Source: Hymenobacter guriensis (GTDB taxonomy: Bacteria > Bacteroidota > Bacteroidia > Cytophagales > Hymenobacteraceae). Taken from it: a stretch of DNA of 58,753 nucleotides. Below the pieces are notes generated by a model that was given only the letters and a program-made list of their open reading frames with translations, was not told the DNA's origin and ran no database searches. Every line of letters starts with the position of its first letter. The stretch's first letter is position 1. The stretch is taken from positions 1 through 58,753 of the forward strand of contig NZ_JADWYK010000022.1 in NCBI RefSeq assembly GCF_015773195.1, written 5' to 3'. Below, piece after piece: positions 35,933 through 43,568 of this stretch. A program made the position numbers and the translations under genes.

Positions 35933-36280
35933 CTAGGATATAAGAGTAGTGGTATTATTAAGCGGCTGGATTTTGCTCATCAGTAAGGGAATTATAGCAT
36001 CGCCATCAGGTAGCCCTTGTTGGCGCCAGATTTCAACCCCCTGCTGCACCAGTACCATGGCCGGCAGCTCATCCGGCTGAAAGCTGCGCACCACGGCGGG
36101 GTGGCTGGTTTCCGGAATGCGCAACAGCCGGATTATAGAACCTAGCTTATGCTGCAAGGCATTGAGGTCAGCATTCAGTGCGTTCTGTGCCGTATGAGTC
36201 GTGCCCATAGTCACTGGCAGCAACACCAGCAGCACTGCCGCCTCAGCTGGCCCGGTAGAAGGGGAGGTGGGGGTTGTCAT
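35933..36280 (-). CDS. Thioredoxin-fold protein without CxxC, copy 1
   Basis: This protein of about 115 residues follows the thioredoxin strand order: EAAVLLVLLP, a helix (ALNADLNALQHKLG), SIIRLLRIPETSHPAVVRSF, the cis-proline strand DELPAMVLVQQGVEIWRQQG and a final helix. The CxxC active site is absent, so it is probably a binding or sensory protein rather than an oxidoreductase. It has a paralogue at 56822, and each lies divergent from a near-identical type of PAS histidine kinase. Its promoter carries the tandem operator and the best -7 match in the window (TAAGTTTG), giving a leader of about 22 bases to the ATG at 36280. Confidence 0.75.
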   Translation of the reverse strand: MTTPTSPSTGPAEAAVLLVLLPVTMGTTHTAQNALNADLNALQHKLGSIIRLLRIPETSHPAVVRSFQPDELPAMVLVQQGVEIWRQQGLPDGDAIIPLLMSKIQPLNNTTTLIS

Positions 36281-36306
36281 TGAGACATGAAACAAGCGTG
36301 GAGCTA

Positions 36307-36372
36307 CAAACTTATGGCCCTACCCTTGCCGGAGGCATGATGCCCATCAGCTGGCTGGCTGACTTTTATCAG
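36307..36372 (-). promoter_or_regulatory. Tandem CRP/FNR-type operator and promoter of thioredoxin-like copy 1
   Basis: Read on the minus strand: distal box CTGATAAAAGTCAG (36372-36359), 8 bases, proximal box CTGATGGGCATCAT (36350-36337), 22 bases, then -7 box TAAGTTTG (36314-36307). Both boxes fit TGA-N6-TCA, and the -7 box is a perfect TAnnTTTG. No equally placed -7 box is seen towards the kinase on the plus strand. Confidence 0.85.
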
Positions 36373-36458
36373 CTCCCCGGTATTGCTTTCAGGTATGCTC
36401 ACCTGCTTATCTTAGAGGCAGCATTAGTGTTTAAATTCCTGTGCCCCTTCCATACCCT

Positions 36459-38072
36459 ATGCTGCCCACCGCTCACGCCACTGCCCTGCTTGAAGTACTC
36501 TATGCCCGTGCGCCGGAGTTTGTGGGTATCTATGATCTGAGCGCGGGCTGGTTTACGCAGGTTAATCCGGTGGGCGTGAAGTTGCTGGGCTACCCATCGG
36601 AAAAGGCACTACTGGCCGTTCCGCTCCGCACGCTGCGCGTCCTCCCCTGGACCGAGGAGCAATGGCAGGACCTGTGCGAGCAAACCCGCCGCAACGGCCG
36701 CCACGAGTTGGAAGCAGAACTTCGGGGCTACGCCGGCAACTCGTTCTGGAGCCGTATTGAGCTCACGTACTTTGAAGCCGACGGGCAACCGTTCTTTCTG
36801 GTCCGCCTCGCCAAACAAAGTCGCCTGCAACAGACTGAGCGGGAGCTGGCCCATAGCGTACGGCGCTTCGAGGCGGTGTTTGCCAATGCCACCATCGGCA
36901 TTATTGTGTGCGACCGGCCCGGCACTATTGTGTCAGCCAATGAGCTTTCCGGTAAGCTGTTTGGTTACGACGTGCAGGAGCTGGTGGGCCGCAGCATCGA
37001 TGTGCTGGTGCCCAACGCGGCCGGCCGCAACCACCAAAAGCTACGCGAGTCCTTCAACGAGCGGCCCGCCGTGCGTGGCATGGGCCACAACCGCGACCTG
37101 CTGGGCCAGCGCAAGGACGGCTCCGTGTTTCCGGTGGAAGTCAGCCTGAGCTACTTTCACCTCGACCAGGAGCTCTACGTGGTGGCCTATGTGCTCGATA
37201 TCACCTTTAAAAAGGTAGCTGAGAAGGAGCTCATTGCCCAGCGCCAGTACGTGGAGCGCCTCAACGCCGACCTGGAGCAGAAAGTGGCCGACCGCACCCA
37301 CGCCCTGCTCAGCACCCTTGAGCAGCTGGAGCAGCGCGGCCAGGAGCTTACCCAGGCCCTGGCCGCAGAGCAGGAGTTGGGGGAGCTGAAGTCGCGCTTT
37401 GTGAGCATGGCCTCGCATGAGTTTCGCACCCCGCTCACGGCCGTGCTCACCTCGGCTACCCTCATCGAGAAATACCCCGCCTCCGAGCAGCAGGACAAGC
37501 GCCTGAAGCACCTGCAGCGTATTCGCGCCTCGGTAAATCACCTGAACGATATCCTGGAAGAGTTTCTGTCCGTGGGCCGCATCGAAGAAGGCCGCATTGT
37601 AGCCCACCCTACCGATCTGGACCTGGCGGCTCTGCTGCTGGAAACGGCCACCAGCGTGCAGGGCATGCTCAAGAACGGGCAGCGCATCGAGCAGCACCTG
37701 GCCTGCCCCGGCTCGGTACGCATAGATGCGTCGCTGCTGCGCAAAATCCTGGTGAACCTGCTCTCCAACGCCATCAAGTACTCGGGAGAGAATTCCGTTG
37801 TTTCGCTGCAGGCCGACTGCCGGCCCGGCCTGCTGACGTTGCGCGTGCAGGACCAGGGCGTGGGTATTTCCAAAGAAGACCAGGAACACTTATTCGAGCG
37901 GTTTTTCCGGGCACGCAACGCAGCCAACGTGCCGGGCACGGGCCTGGGCCTCTACATCATTGCCAAATACCTGGAGCTCATGCGCGGCACCATTTCCCTG
38001 CAGAGCGAGCTGAACGCGGGCACCACTGTGACCATTACCATTCCTTATGAAGACCACCATCCTGCTGATTGA
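36459..38072 (+). CDS. PAS-domain sensor histidine kinase, copy 1
   Basis: This 537-residue soluble kinase has two PAS-type domains (residues about 15-120, and 135-245 with FANATIGIIVCDRPGTIVSANE), a coiled coil (about 255-310), the phosphoacceptor His320 in SMASHEFRTPLT, N box NLLSNAIKYS, G1 DQGVGIS, F box LFERFFR and G2 GTGLGLYI. It lacks membrane segments, so it senses a cytoplasmic signal. It overlaps the response regulator by 26 bases, which implies tight coupling. ATG 36459 is chosen; GTG 36441 is an alternative. Confidence 0.93.
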   Translation: MLPTAHATALLEVLYARAPEFVGIYDLSAGWFTQVNPVGVKLLGYPSEKALLAVPLRTLRVLPWTEEQWQDLCEQTRRNGRHELEAELRGYAGNSFWSRIELTYFEADGQPFFLVRLAKQSRLQQTERELAHSVRRFEAVFANATIGIIVCDRPGTIVSANELSGKLFGYDVQELVGRSIDVLVPNAAGRNHQKLRESFNERPAVRGMGHNRDLLGQRKDGSVFPVEVSLSYFHLDQELYVVAYVLDITFKKVAEKELIAQRQYVERLNADLEQKVADRTHALLSTLEQLEQRGQELTQALAAEQELGELKSRFVSMASHEFRTPLTAVLTSATLIEKYPASEQQDKRLKHLQRIRASVNHLNDILEEFLSVGRIEEGRIVAHPTDLDLAALLLETATSVQGMLKNGQRIEQHLACPGSVRIDASLLRKILVNLLSNAIKYSGENSVVSLQADCRPGLLTLRVQDQGVGISKEDQEHLFERFFRARNAANVPGTGLGLYIIAKYLELMRGTISLQSELNAGTTVTITIPYEDHHPAD

Positions 38073-39102
38073 GGACAACGAGCTGATTCGCGAAAACACC
38101 GCCGAGCTGCTGGAGCTGGCCGGCTACACCGTCTTGACCGCCGAAAACGGAAAAATAGGCGTGGAGCAGGCCCTGGCCACCAGGCCCGACCTGGTAGTGT
38201 GCGACATCATGATGCCGGTGCTCGACGGCTACGGGGTGCTGCAGATCTTTACTCAGAACCCGCAGCTCTCGGGCGTCCCTTTCATCTTCCTGACGGCCAA
38301 AACCGAACGCACGGACCTGCGCCGCGGCATGGAGCTGGGTGCCGACGACTACCTGACCAAGCCCTTCGACGAAGCCGAGCTGCTGAGCGCCATTACCGGG
38401 CGGCTCAACCGCTTCCGTCACCTCAAGGCAGAGTACGACCTGCAGGCCCCCAACGGGCTAAGTGAGTTTCTGGATGATGCCCGCGCCGTGGGCAACCTCC
38501 AAAGCCTCTCAGCCGATCGTAAAGTGCATAGCATCCGCAAAAAGCAGGATATCTACCTGGAAGGTGATGAGCCCACGCGGGTGTATTTCGTGAAGGCCGG
38601 CCGGGTGAAAACGCTTAAAGCCACGGCCGGCGGCAAGGAGCTGATAACGGGCCTTTACGGGCCCGGTGAGTTTTTCGGCTACCTGCCCTTGCTTGAGCAA
38701 ACACCCCACAGCGACTCGGCCGTGGCCCTCGACGACTCAGAGCTGGTTTACATTCCGCGCGACGACTTTTCCCAGCTGCTGCGCAACCCGGCGGTGGGTC
38801 ATCAGTTTATCCGGCTGCTGGCGGGCCGGGTAACCGAGCGGGAAGAGCAGCTGCTGGGCATGGCATACAACTCTATCCGGCGCCGCGTGGCCGATACGCT
38901 GCTGCGCATGCACGAGCAGGCCGCCACCGCGCCCGACGCGGCCATCTACCTCTCCCGCGACGACATGGCGGCCCTGGTCGGCACGGCCCCCGAGTCGCTG
39001 ATTCGTACCCTGAGCGAGTTCAAAAACGACGGTCTGATTGAGCTGACCCCCAAAAACATTCGGGTACTGCAACCCGACAAGTTGCGCCGGGCACATTGGT
39101 AA
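38047..39102 (+). CDS. Response regulator: receiver fused to CRP/FNR-type DNA-binding module
   Basis: This 351-residue protein joins a receiver domain (residues 1-125; Asp53 in VVCDIMMPVLDG, Lys in TKPF) to a cyclic-nucleotide-binding-fold domain (about 150-270, GRVKTLKATAGGKELITGLYGPGEFFG) and a winged helix-turn-helix (about 280-340). The recognition helix, GTAPESLIRTL, keeps the Glu and Arg that in CRP and FNR read the TGA half-site. Only one cysteine is present (beside Asp53), so there is no FNR-type iron-sulfur cluster; the input is presumably phosphorylation by the overlapping kinase. It is the best candidate for binding the tandem TGA-N6-TCA sites in this region. Confidence 0.93.
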   Translation: MKTTILLIEDNELIRENTAELLELAGYTVLTAENGKIGVEQALATRPDLVVCDIMMPVLDGYGVLQIFTQNPQLSGVPFIFLTAKTERTDLRRGMELGADDYLTKPFDEAELLSAITGRLNRFRHLKAEYDLQAPNGLSEFLDDARAVGNLQSLSADRKVHSIRKKQDIYLEGDEPTRVYFVKAGRVKTLKATAGGKELITGLYGPGEFFGYLPLLEQTPHSDSAVALDDSELVYIPRDDFSQLLRNPAVGHQFIRLLAGRVTEREEQLLGMAYNSIRRRVADTLLRMHEQAATAPDAAIYLSRDDMAALVGTAPESLIRTLSEFKNDGLIELTPKNIRVLQPDKLRRAHW

Positions 39103-39128
39103 GCCACTGATTTGAAAAGCTTTTCAGC

Positions 39129-39154
39129 AAAGCCGTCGAGCCCCGACGGCTTTT
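39129..39154 (+). terminator. Terminator of the kinase-regulator operon
   Basis: AAAGCCGTCG pairs with CGACGGCTTT (10 bp) with a 5-base loop, followed by TCC. It lies 27 bases after the regulator stop. Confidence 0.8.
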
Positions 39155-39197
39155 CCTGTATTAGGCCCAAGCAAGTCCTGGCTGCTTTTTGCACAGC

Positions 39198-39263
39198 CTG
39201 CTACTACTCAGCGGAGTTCGTGATTTTCGTCATGGGTAAGCTGGGGCAAATGCTCGTGCTTTA
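39198..39263 (+). promoter_or_regulatory. Tandem operator and promoter of the cupin gene
   Basis: Distal box CTGCTACTACTCAG (39198-39211), 8 bases, proximal box GTGATTTTCGTCAT (39220-39233), 22 bases, then GTGCTTTA (39256-39263) at the -7 position. The spacing is identical to the other six sites. The distal left half has one mismatch (CTGC). The predicted leader to the ATG at 39309 is about 40 bases. Confidence 0.78.
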
Positions 39264-39308
39264 AGCCAGCAAACCGGGCCAGGCCCGTCCACCTCATCCC
39301 CATTCCTC

Positions 39309-39617
39309 ATGTACCCACCTCTGAAAAGCGGTAGCCTGCTAAGCGGCGGCCATATCCCCGTCGGCGAGCAGAAAGCCCTGGTGTTGCTCGATAAAAGCGG
39401 CCAGAAAGTTATTTACAAGACCTTCCGCGCCGGCGAGGCTATGCCCACTCACAACGCGCCCGTCGATGTATTTGTGACGGTGCTGGCCGGCCGCCTTATC
39501 ATTACGCAGGAAGACCAGCCCACTGAAGTTACGGCCGGTGACTACGTCATCCTATCCGCCGGGGCGCCCCACTCCCTGTCCTGCCTGGAAGAAGCCCGCA
39601 TTCTGATTTTCCGGTAG
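39309..39617 (+). CDS. Single-domain cupin protein
   Basis: This 102-residue protein has a one-barrel cupin fold: VIYKTFRAGEAMPTHNAPVDVFVTVLAGRL in pieces and EVTAGDYVILSAGAPHSLSC. The motif histidines in MPTHNAP and APHSL suggest metal binding, with parts of the usual cupin box missing. It lies directly downstream of the tandem operator and upstream of the truncated hemoglobin, and its role in low-oxygen or nitrosative metabolism is inferred from that context. Confidence 0.85.
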   Translation: MYPPLKSGSLLSGGHIPVGEQKALVLLDKSGQKVIYKTFRAGEAMPTHNAPVDVFVTVLAGRLIITQEDQPTEVTAGDYVILSAGAPHSLSCLEEARILIFR

Positions 39618-39621
39618 AGGC

Positions 39622-39681
39622 TACTGCCACCAACAAGGGGCTGCCAACCTGGGTGTTGGCAGCCCCTTGTTGGTGGCAGTA
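39622..39681. terminator. Perfect 27-bp hairpin between convergent genes
   Basis: Arms 39622-39648 and 39655-39681 are perfectly complementary over 27 bp with a 6-base loop. It sits 4 bases after the cupin stop and 8 bases from the truncated hemoglobin stop, so it most likely terminates both. It is unusually long for a terminator. Confidence 0.85.
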
Positions 39682-39689
39682 CTTATTTT

Positions 39690-40079
39690 CTACAGCAAGG
39701 ACAGCGGGTCGCGCTTGCGCAGGCGATACTCAAACATCGTGGCAATATTCAGGGCCCGTACTTTGGCGGTATCGGCTACGGGGCCGGCGAAAAGCTCATC
39801 TACCGTTGCTTCGAAAAGCTGCAGCCAGCGGTTAAAGTGCGTGGCATCCACGGGCAGTGGCATATGCTTGGGGAAGGGTCGGCCGCTGTAGCGCGAGGTG
39901 CCCAGCAGCAGGCTGCTCCAGAAATCGTACATAATAGGCAGGTGCCGGGCCCAGTCGACGTGGGCAAAGCCGTTGAAGACCGGGCTAAGCAAATCGTCCT
40001 GGTTGACTTTCAGGTAAAACGCGTCAACCAGGCGCTGCACGTCGGCTTCGGTTTGAATATCGGGGCGGGAATCACTCAT
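39690..40079 (-). CDS. Group III truncated hemoglobin
   Basis: This 129-residue protein has the short 2-on-2 globin pattern: VQRLVDAFYLKVNQDDLLSPVF, the HLPIMYDFWSSLLLG helix, and the proximal histidine His81 in DATHFNRWLQLF. Group III truncated hemoglobins bind oxygen or nitric oxide and are often expressed in low oxygen. It lies 22 bases after the membrane protein gene at 40102 on the same strand and likely shares its transcript. Confidence 0.93.
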   Translation of the reverse strand: MSDSRPDIQTEADVQRLVDAFYLKVNQDDLLSPVFNGFAHVDWARHLPIMYDFWSSLLLGTSRYSGRPFPKHMPLPVDATHFNRWLQLFEATVDELFAGPVADTAKVRALNIATMFEYRLRKRDPLSLL

Positions 40080-40101
40080 AGCAGAAACAAACAGGTATTA
40101 T

Positions 40102-40596
40102 TCAGGCGGCCAGCTGCCCGGGGCGCTGGTTGAGGCCCTGTCCGCGGGCGGCCTGCAACGTCCAGCGAAACGCCAAAGCTCCTGTGAGCAGCAGGGTAAC
40201 CAGCTTCACAACTTCCAGCCCAATATAAACCATGTGCAGGGAGCTGGGCGGGGCCGGGCGGCCGGCCAGCAGCGCCAGGGCCCGCACGTCGAGGGCCGGC
40301 AGCAGCCAGAAGGTCTGGAGCAGCAGAATACCGCTGAGCAAACCCAGCGCGCCCGCCAGGTGAGCCGGCACACGCACGTAAACTGCGCTGCCCACGGCCA
40401 CGGCGGCCAGCAGCAGCTCCGCTTTATTCAGGGCGGCAAACACGATGCGGCCGATGCCCAGCCCCAGTGGCACAGTGATGTGGGGAGCGGTAAACTTAAG
40501 TGGGGCTTCGAGAAAGGAAATACCGCCAACCATACCGGCCCACACGAACAGGGCCAGTACCAGCAGCAACAAACCAGTGGCAAAGGAACGGGGCAT
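40102..40596 (-). CDS. Four-helix membrane protein upstream of truncated hemoglobin
   Basis: This 164-residue protein has four hydrophobic segments (residues about 6-25, 55-72, 80-100 and 125-150). The motif GGISFLEAPLKFTAPHITVPLGLGIGRIVF (in pieces) resembles the DUF4149/TMEM205-like group, though this is tentative. The ATG at 40596 removes an unlikely cysteine-rich N-terminus of a longer frame. It is divergent from ccoI across a region carrying one tandem operator, so both directions may respond to the same regulator. Confidence 0.75.
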   Translation of the reverse strand: MPRSFATGLLLLVLALFVWAGMVGGISFLEAPLKFTAPHITVPLGLGIGRIVFAALNKAELLLAAVAVGSAVYVRVPAHLAGALGLLSGILLLQTFWLLPALDVRALALLAGRPAPPSSLHMVYIGLEVVKLVTLLLTGALAFRWTLQAARGQGLNQRPGQLAA

Positions 40597-40690
40597 AAAA
40601 ACAGGCAAAAACGGCCGAACCGAAAGCTGCTTCCGCCCGACCGTCCTAGAACAACAGCACAAAGATGCGGGTTCGGTCCCAGCTTGGGGG

Positions 40691-40756
40691 CTGAGATGAA
40701 TCAGCCTGAGGGCTGACGTTCGTCAGCTTTTTGTCGGGCAGCGTGCCGGAGCTTTG
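40691..40756 (+). promoter_or_regulatory. Tandem operator and promoter of ccoI
   Basis: Distal box CTGAGATGAATCAG (40691-40704), 8 bases, proximal box CTGACGTTCGTCAG (40713-40726, a perfect CTGA-N6-TCAG), 22 bases, then GAGCTTTG (40749-40756). The predicted transcript start near 40761 gives a leader of about 19 bases. On the opposite strand CATCTTTG (40667-40660) lies 23 bases from the distal box, so the membrane protein and hemoglobin genes might be driven too. Confidence 0.88.
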
Positions 40757-40779
40757 GGTTTCCACTAGTCTGCCTGCCT

Positions 40780-43203
40780 GTGCCTACTGCCACTGCCTCA
40801 GCCCCGACCCTCACTTACCTGGCCTGCTCTCACTGCGGCGACGACTGCCCCGCAGAGCCTATCCGGCTGGAAGCCCGGCCCGCGCTGCACTTCTGCTGCC
40901 AGGGCTGCAAGGCCGTGTATGAGCTGCTCGACGCCAGCAATCTGTGCAGCACGTACTACCGCCTCGACGAGAAGCCCGGCCAGAAAGTAAAGGAAGTGGA
41001 GCTGCCCGGCCGCTTCGACTACCTCGACCTGGAGTCGGTGCAAAGCCAGCTGCTCGTGTTTCGCTCGCCCACGCTCAGCCGGCTCACCCTCACTATTCCG
41101 CAGATGCACTGCGCCTCCTGCATCTGGCTGCTCGAAAACCTGTTCAAGCTCAACCCCGGCATCTCAGCCTCGCGAGTAAACTTTCTGCGCAAAGAACTGA
41201 GCGTAAGCTACCAGCCCCAGACAACAAGCCTGCGGGAAGTGGTGCAGCTGCTGGCCTCGGTAGGCTATGAGCCCCAGATTACCCTGGCCGAGCTGGGCGC
41301 CCAGCCCCACCACGGCAGCCGCCGCCTTACCTACCAGCTGGGTTTGGCCGCCTTTGCCTTCGGCAACGTGATGCTGATGGCCTTTCCTGATTACTTTTCC
41401 TTTACCGAGCAGCTGCAGACGCTGTTTGGCAGCTTCTTTGGCGGGCTGAGCTTTCTGCTGGCTTTGCCCGTGCTGCTGATCTGTGCCCGCGACTTTTACC
41501 GCTCGGCCTGGCAGGGCCTGCGCCAGCGCCATATCAACCTCGACTTTCCCATCAGCCTGGGGCTTACGGCGCTGTTTGCCACCAGCGTCTTTGACATTGC
41601 CACCGGGCGCGGCCCCGGCTACTTCGACTCGTTTACGGGGCTGGTATTTTTCATGCTCATCGGCAAGTGGGTGCAGCAGCGCACTTACGACGCGCTGCGC
41701 TTCGACCGGGACTTCACCTCTTACTTCCCGGTGGCCGTGACCCTGCTGACCAAGGACGGGGAGCAGTCGGTGCCGGTGCGGGAGCTCAGGGCCGGGCAGC
41801 GCATCCGGGTGAGGCACCAGGAAATTATTCCGGCCGACGCGGTGCTGCTGCGCGGCGCGGGGCAGATTGACTACAGCTTTGTATCGGGCGAAAGCGTGCC
41901 GGTGCCCAAGGAACCCGGGGAGGTGGTGTACGCCGGCGGCCGGCAGGTGGGCGAAACCCTGGAGCTGGAAGTGGTGCGCGAAGTGTCGCAGGGCTACCTT
42001 ACCCAGCTTTGGAACAACCCCGCATTCCAGAAGGAAACCAGGCCCACGCTGGAAACCTACGCCAACAAAGTGGGCCGCTACTTTGTGGCCGTGACCCTGC
42101 TGCTGGCCCTGGGCGCGGCGCTGTACTGGTACCCGCAGGACTCACAAATGGCCCTGCGGGCCTGTACCTCGGTGCTCGTCATTGCCTGCCCCTGCGCCCT
42201 GTCACTGGCCACGCCCTTTGCGCTGGGCGCCGCTCTGCGGGTGCTGGGGCGGCGCCGGCTCTACCTGAAAAACTCCGCCGTCATCGAAACGCTGGGCCGC
42301 GCCGATACGCTCGTGTTCGACAAAACCGGCACGCTTACCGACACCAGGCGGGCGGTGGTGAGCTTTTGCGGACCGCCGCTGAGGGAAGCCGATGAGCAGC
42401 TTGTGGCCGCGCTGGTTCGGCAGTCGACGCACCCGCTAAGCCAGCGTCTGGCCGAAAAACTGGGGGCGTCTACCCTGCCGGTGTACGCCTGCCGGGAAAC
42501 CCCTGGCCAAGGCTTGTGCGGGCGCGTGGCCGGCCGGGACGTGCGCCTGGGCTCCGCGGCTTTCGTGGGCCTGCCCGCGGCCCCGCACGGCGGGCGGCAA
42601 GCCCGCGTACATGTGGCTTTGGATGGGCAGCCCGTGGGCTGGTACGAAATAAGCAACGAATACCGCGCCGACCTGCCTGGCCTGCTGCTGGAGTTGGGCA
42701 AAACCTACCAGTTGGCCTTGCTTACCGGCGACAACGATGCCGACGAGCCCCATCTGCGCCAGCTTTTTGGTCCTTCGGCCGAGCTGCGCTTCAACCAGTC
42801 GCCGCTGGATAAGCTGCGCTACGTGGAAACGCAGCAGCAGCGCGGCCACCGCGTGGTTATGGTTGGCGACGGGCTGAACGACGCCGGGGCCCTGCAGCGC
42901 GCCGATGCCGGCTTGGCCCTGAGCGAAACGCTCACCAACTTCTCCCCTGCCTGCGACGCCATTCTGGACGCGGACAGCTTAAAGCAGCTCAGCACGTTTT
43001 TGCGTTTTTCGCAGGACTGCCTGCAGGTGGTTCTGGCCACTTTCGTGTTGTCGTTCTGCTACAACGGTATCGGGCTGGGCCTGGCCGTGCAGGGCCGATT
43101 CACGCCCATTGTGTCGGCTGTTCTGATGCCCATCAGCTCCCTGAGTGTGATGGTGTTTGCTACCCTGCTGGTTCGGTACGCCGCTCACCGGCGGGGCCTC
43201 TAA
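40780..43203 (+). CDS. ccoI: Copper-transporting P1B ATPase for cbb3 oxidase assembly (CcoI/FixI)
   Basis: This 807-residue P-type ATPase has an N-terminal cysteine-rich metal-binding domain (CSHCGDDC, then FCCQGCKAVYELL), an HMA domain with MHCASCIW (about residue 110), membrane helices, the ion-binding CPC in IACPCALSLATPFALG (about 469), phosphorylation site DKTGT (about 514) and GDGLND (about 697). CcoI exports copper needed for the binuclear centre of CcoN. No ATG fits; a GTG at 40780 is the likely start. ccoS follows 12 bases later. Confidence 0.95.
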   Translation: MPTATASAPTLTYLACSHCGDDCPAEPIRLEARPALHFCCQGCKAVYELLDASNLCSTYYRLDEKPGQKVKEVELPGRFDYLDLESVQSQLLVFRSPTLSRLTLTIPQMHCASCIWLLENLFKLNPGISASRVNFLRKELSVSYQPQTTSLREVVQLLASVGYEPQITLAELGAQPHHGSRRLTYQLGLAAFAFGNVMLMAFPDYFSFTEQLQTLFGSFFGGLSFLLALPVLLICARDFYRSAWQGLRQRHINLDFPISLGLTALFATSVFDIATGRGPGYFDSFTGLVFFMLIGKWVQQRTYDALRFDRDFTSYFPVAVTLLTKDGEQSVPVRELRAGQRIRVRHQEIIPADAVLLRGAGQIDYSFVSGESVPVPKEPGEVVYAGGRQVGETLELEVVREVSQGYLTQLWNNPAFQKETRPTLETYANKVGRYFVAVTLLLALGAALYWYPQDSQMALRACTSVLVIACPCALSLATPFALGAALRVLGRRRLYLKNSAVIETLGRADTLVFDKTGTLTDTRRAVVSFCGPPLREADEQLVAALVRQSTHPLSQRLAEKLGASTLPVYACRETPGQGLCGRVAGRDVRLGSAAFVGLPAAPHGGRQARVHVALDGQPVGWYEISNEYRADLPGLLLELGKTYQLALLTGDNDADEPHLRQLFGPSAELRFNQSPLDKLRYVETQQQRGHRVVMVGDGLNDAGALQRADAGLALSETLTNFSPACDAILDADSLKQLSTFLRFSQDCLQVVLATFVLSFCYNGIGLGLAVQGRFTPIVSAVLMPISSLSVMVFATLLVRYAAHRRGL

Positions 43204-43215
43204 CCTCCTTTTGTC

Positions 43216-43365
43216 ATGACTATTATCTTTCTGCTGATCGGCATCAGTCTGCTGGTGGCGCTTACGTTTCTGGGCGGCTTTCTGTGGGCCGTGCGCTCGG
43301 GCCAGTACGAGGACGACTACACGCCTTCGGTGCGCATGCTCTTTGAGGATGAGCCGGAGGAGTAG
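43216..43365 (+). CDS. ccoS: cbb3 oxidase assembly protein CcoS
   Basis: This 49-residue protein reads MTIIFLLIGISLLVALTF in one membrane helix, then GFLWAVRSGQYEDDYTPSVRM (in pieces) and an acidic tail. The single helix followed by W(A/S)xRSGQY(D/E)D is the CcoS signature. CcoS is needed for heme and copper insertion into cbb3 oxidase. It is 12 bases from ccoI and shares its promoter. Confidence 0.95.
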   Translation: MTIIFLLIGISLLVALTFLGGFLWAVRSGQYEDDYTPSVRMLFEDEPEE

Positions 43366-43473
43366 AGTTGCCCGCGCGGCTTATCCACACTGACTTTCGG
43401 GCCCTGCCCGACCAGGCAAGGGAGTCATTTTCAGGCAGCACCCAGCCAAATGCGGCGGCCCTTTGCGGCCGGC

Positions 43474-43539
43474 CTGATATCAATCAGGTCCACGGCTGAC
43501 ATTCGTCATCTTTTCGAAATCGGCCCGGAAAGACCTTTG
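43474..43539 (+). promoter_or_regulatory. Tandem operator and promoter of ccoNO
   Basis: Distal box CTGATATCAATCAG (43474-43487), 8 bases, proximal box CTGACATTCGTCAT (43496-43509), 22 bases, then GACCTTTG (43532-43539). The geometry is the same as at ccoI, and the two proximal boxes differ at only 2 of 14 positions. The predicted leader to the ATG at 43569 is about 25 bases. Confidence 0.88.
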
Positions 43540-43568
43540 GAGAAGTAAATCATCCACTTCTGAAGGCC

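Noticed and set aside
36373..36458. Operator-driven promoter for kinase copy 1 on the plus strand
   Set aside because: At the fixed distance the sequence is ATGCTCAC, a poor -7 box, whereas the minus strand has a perfect one at the same distance.
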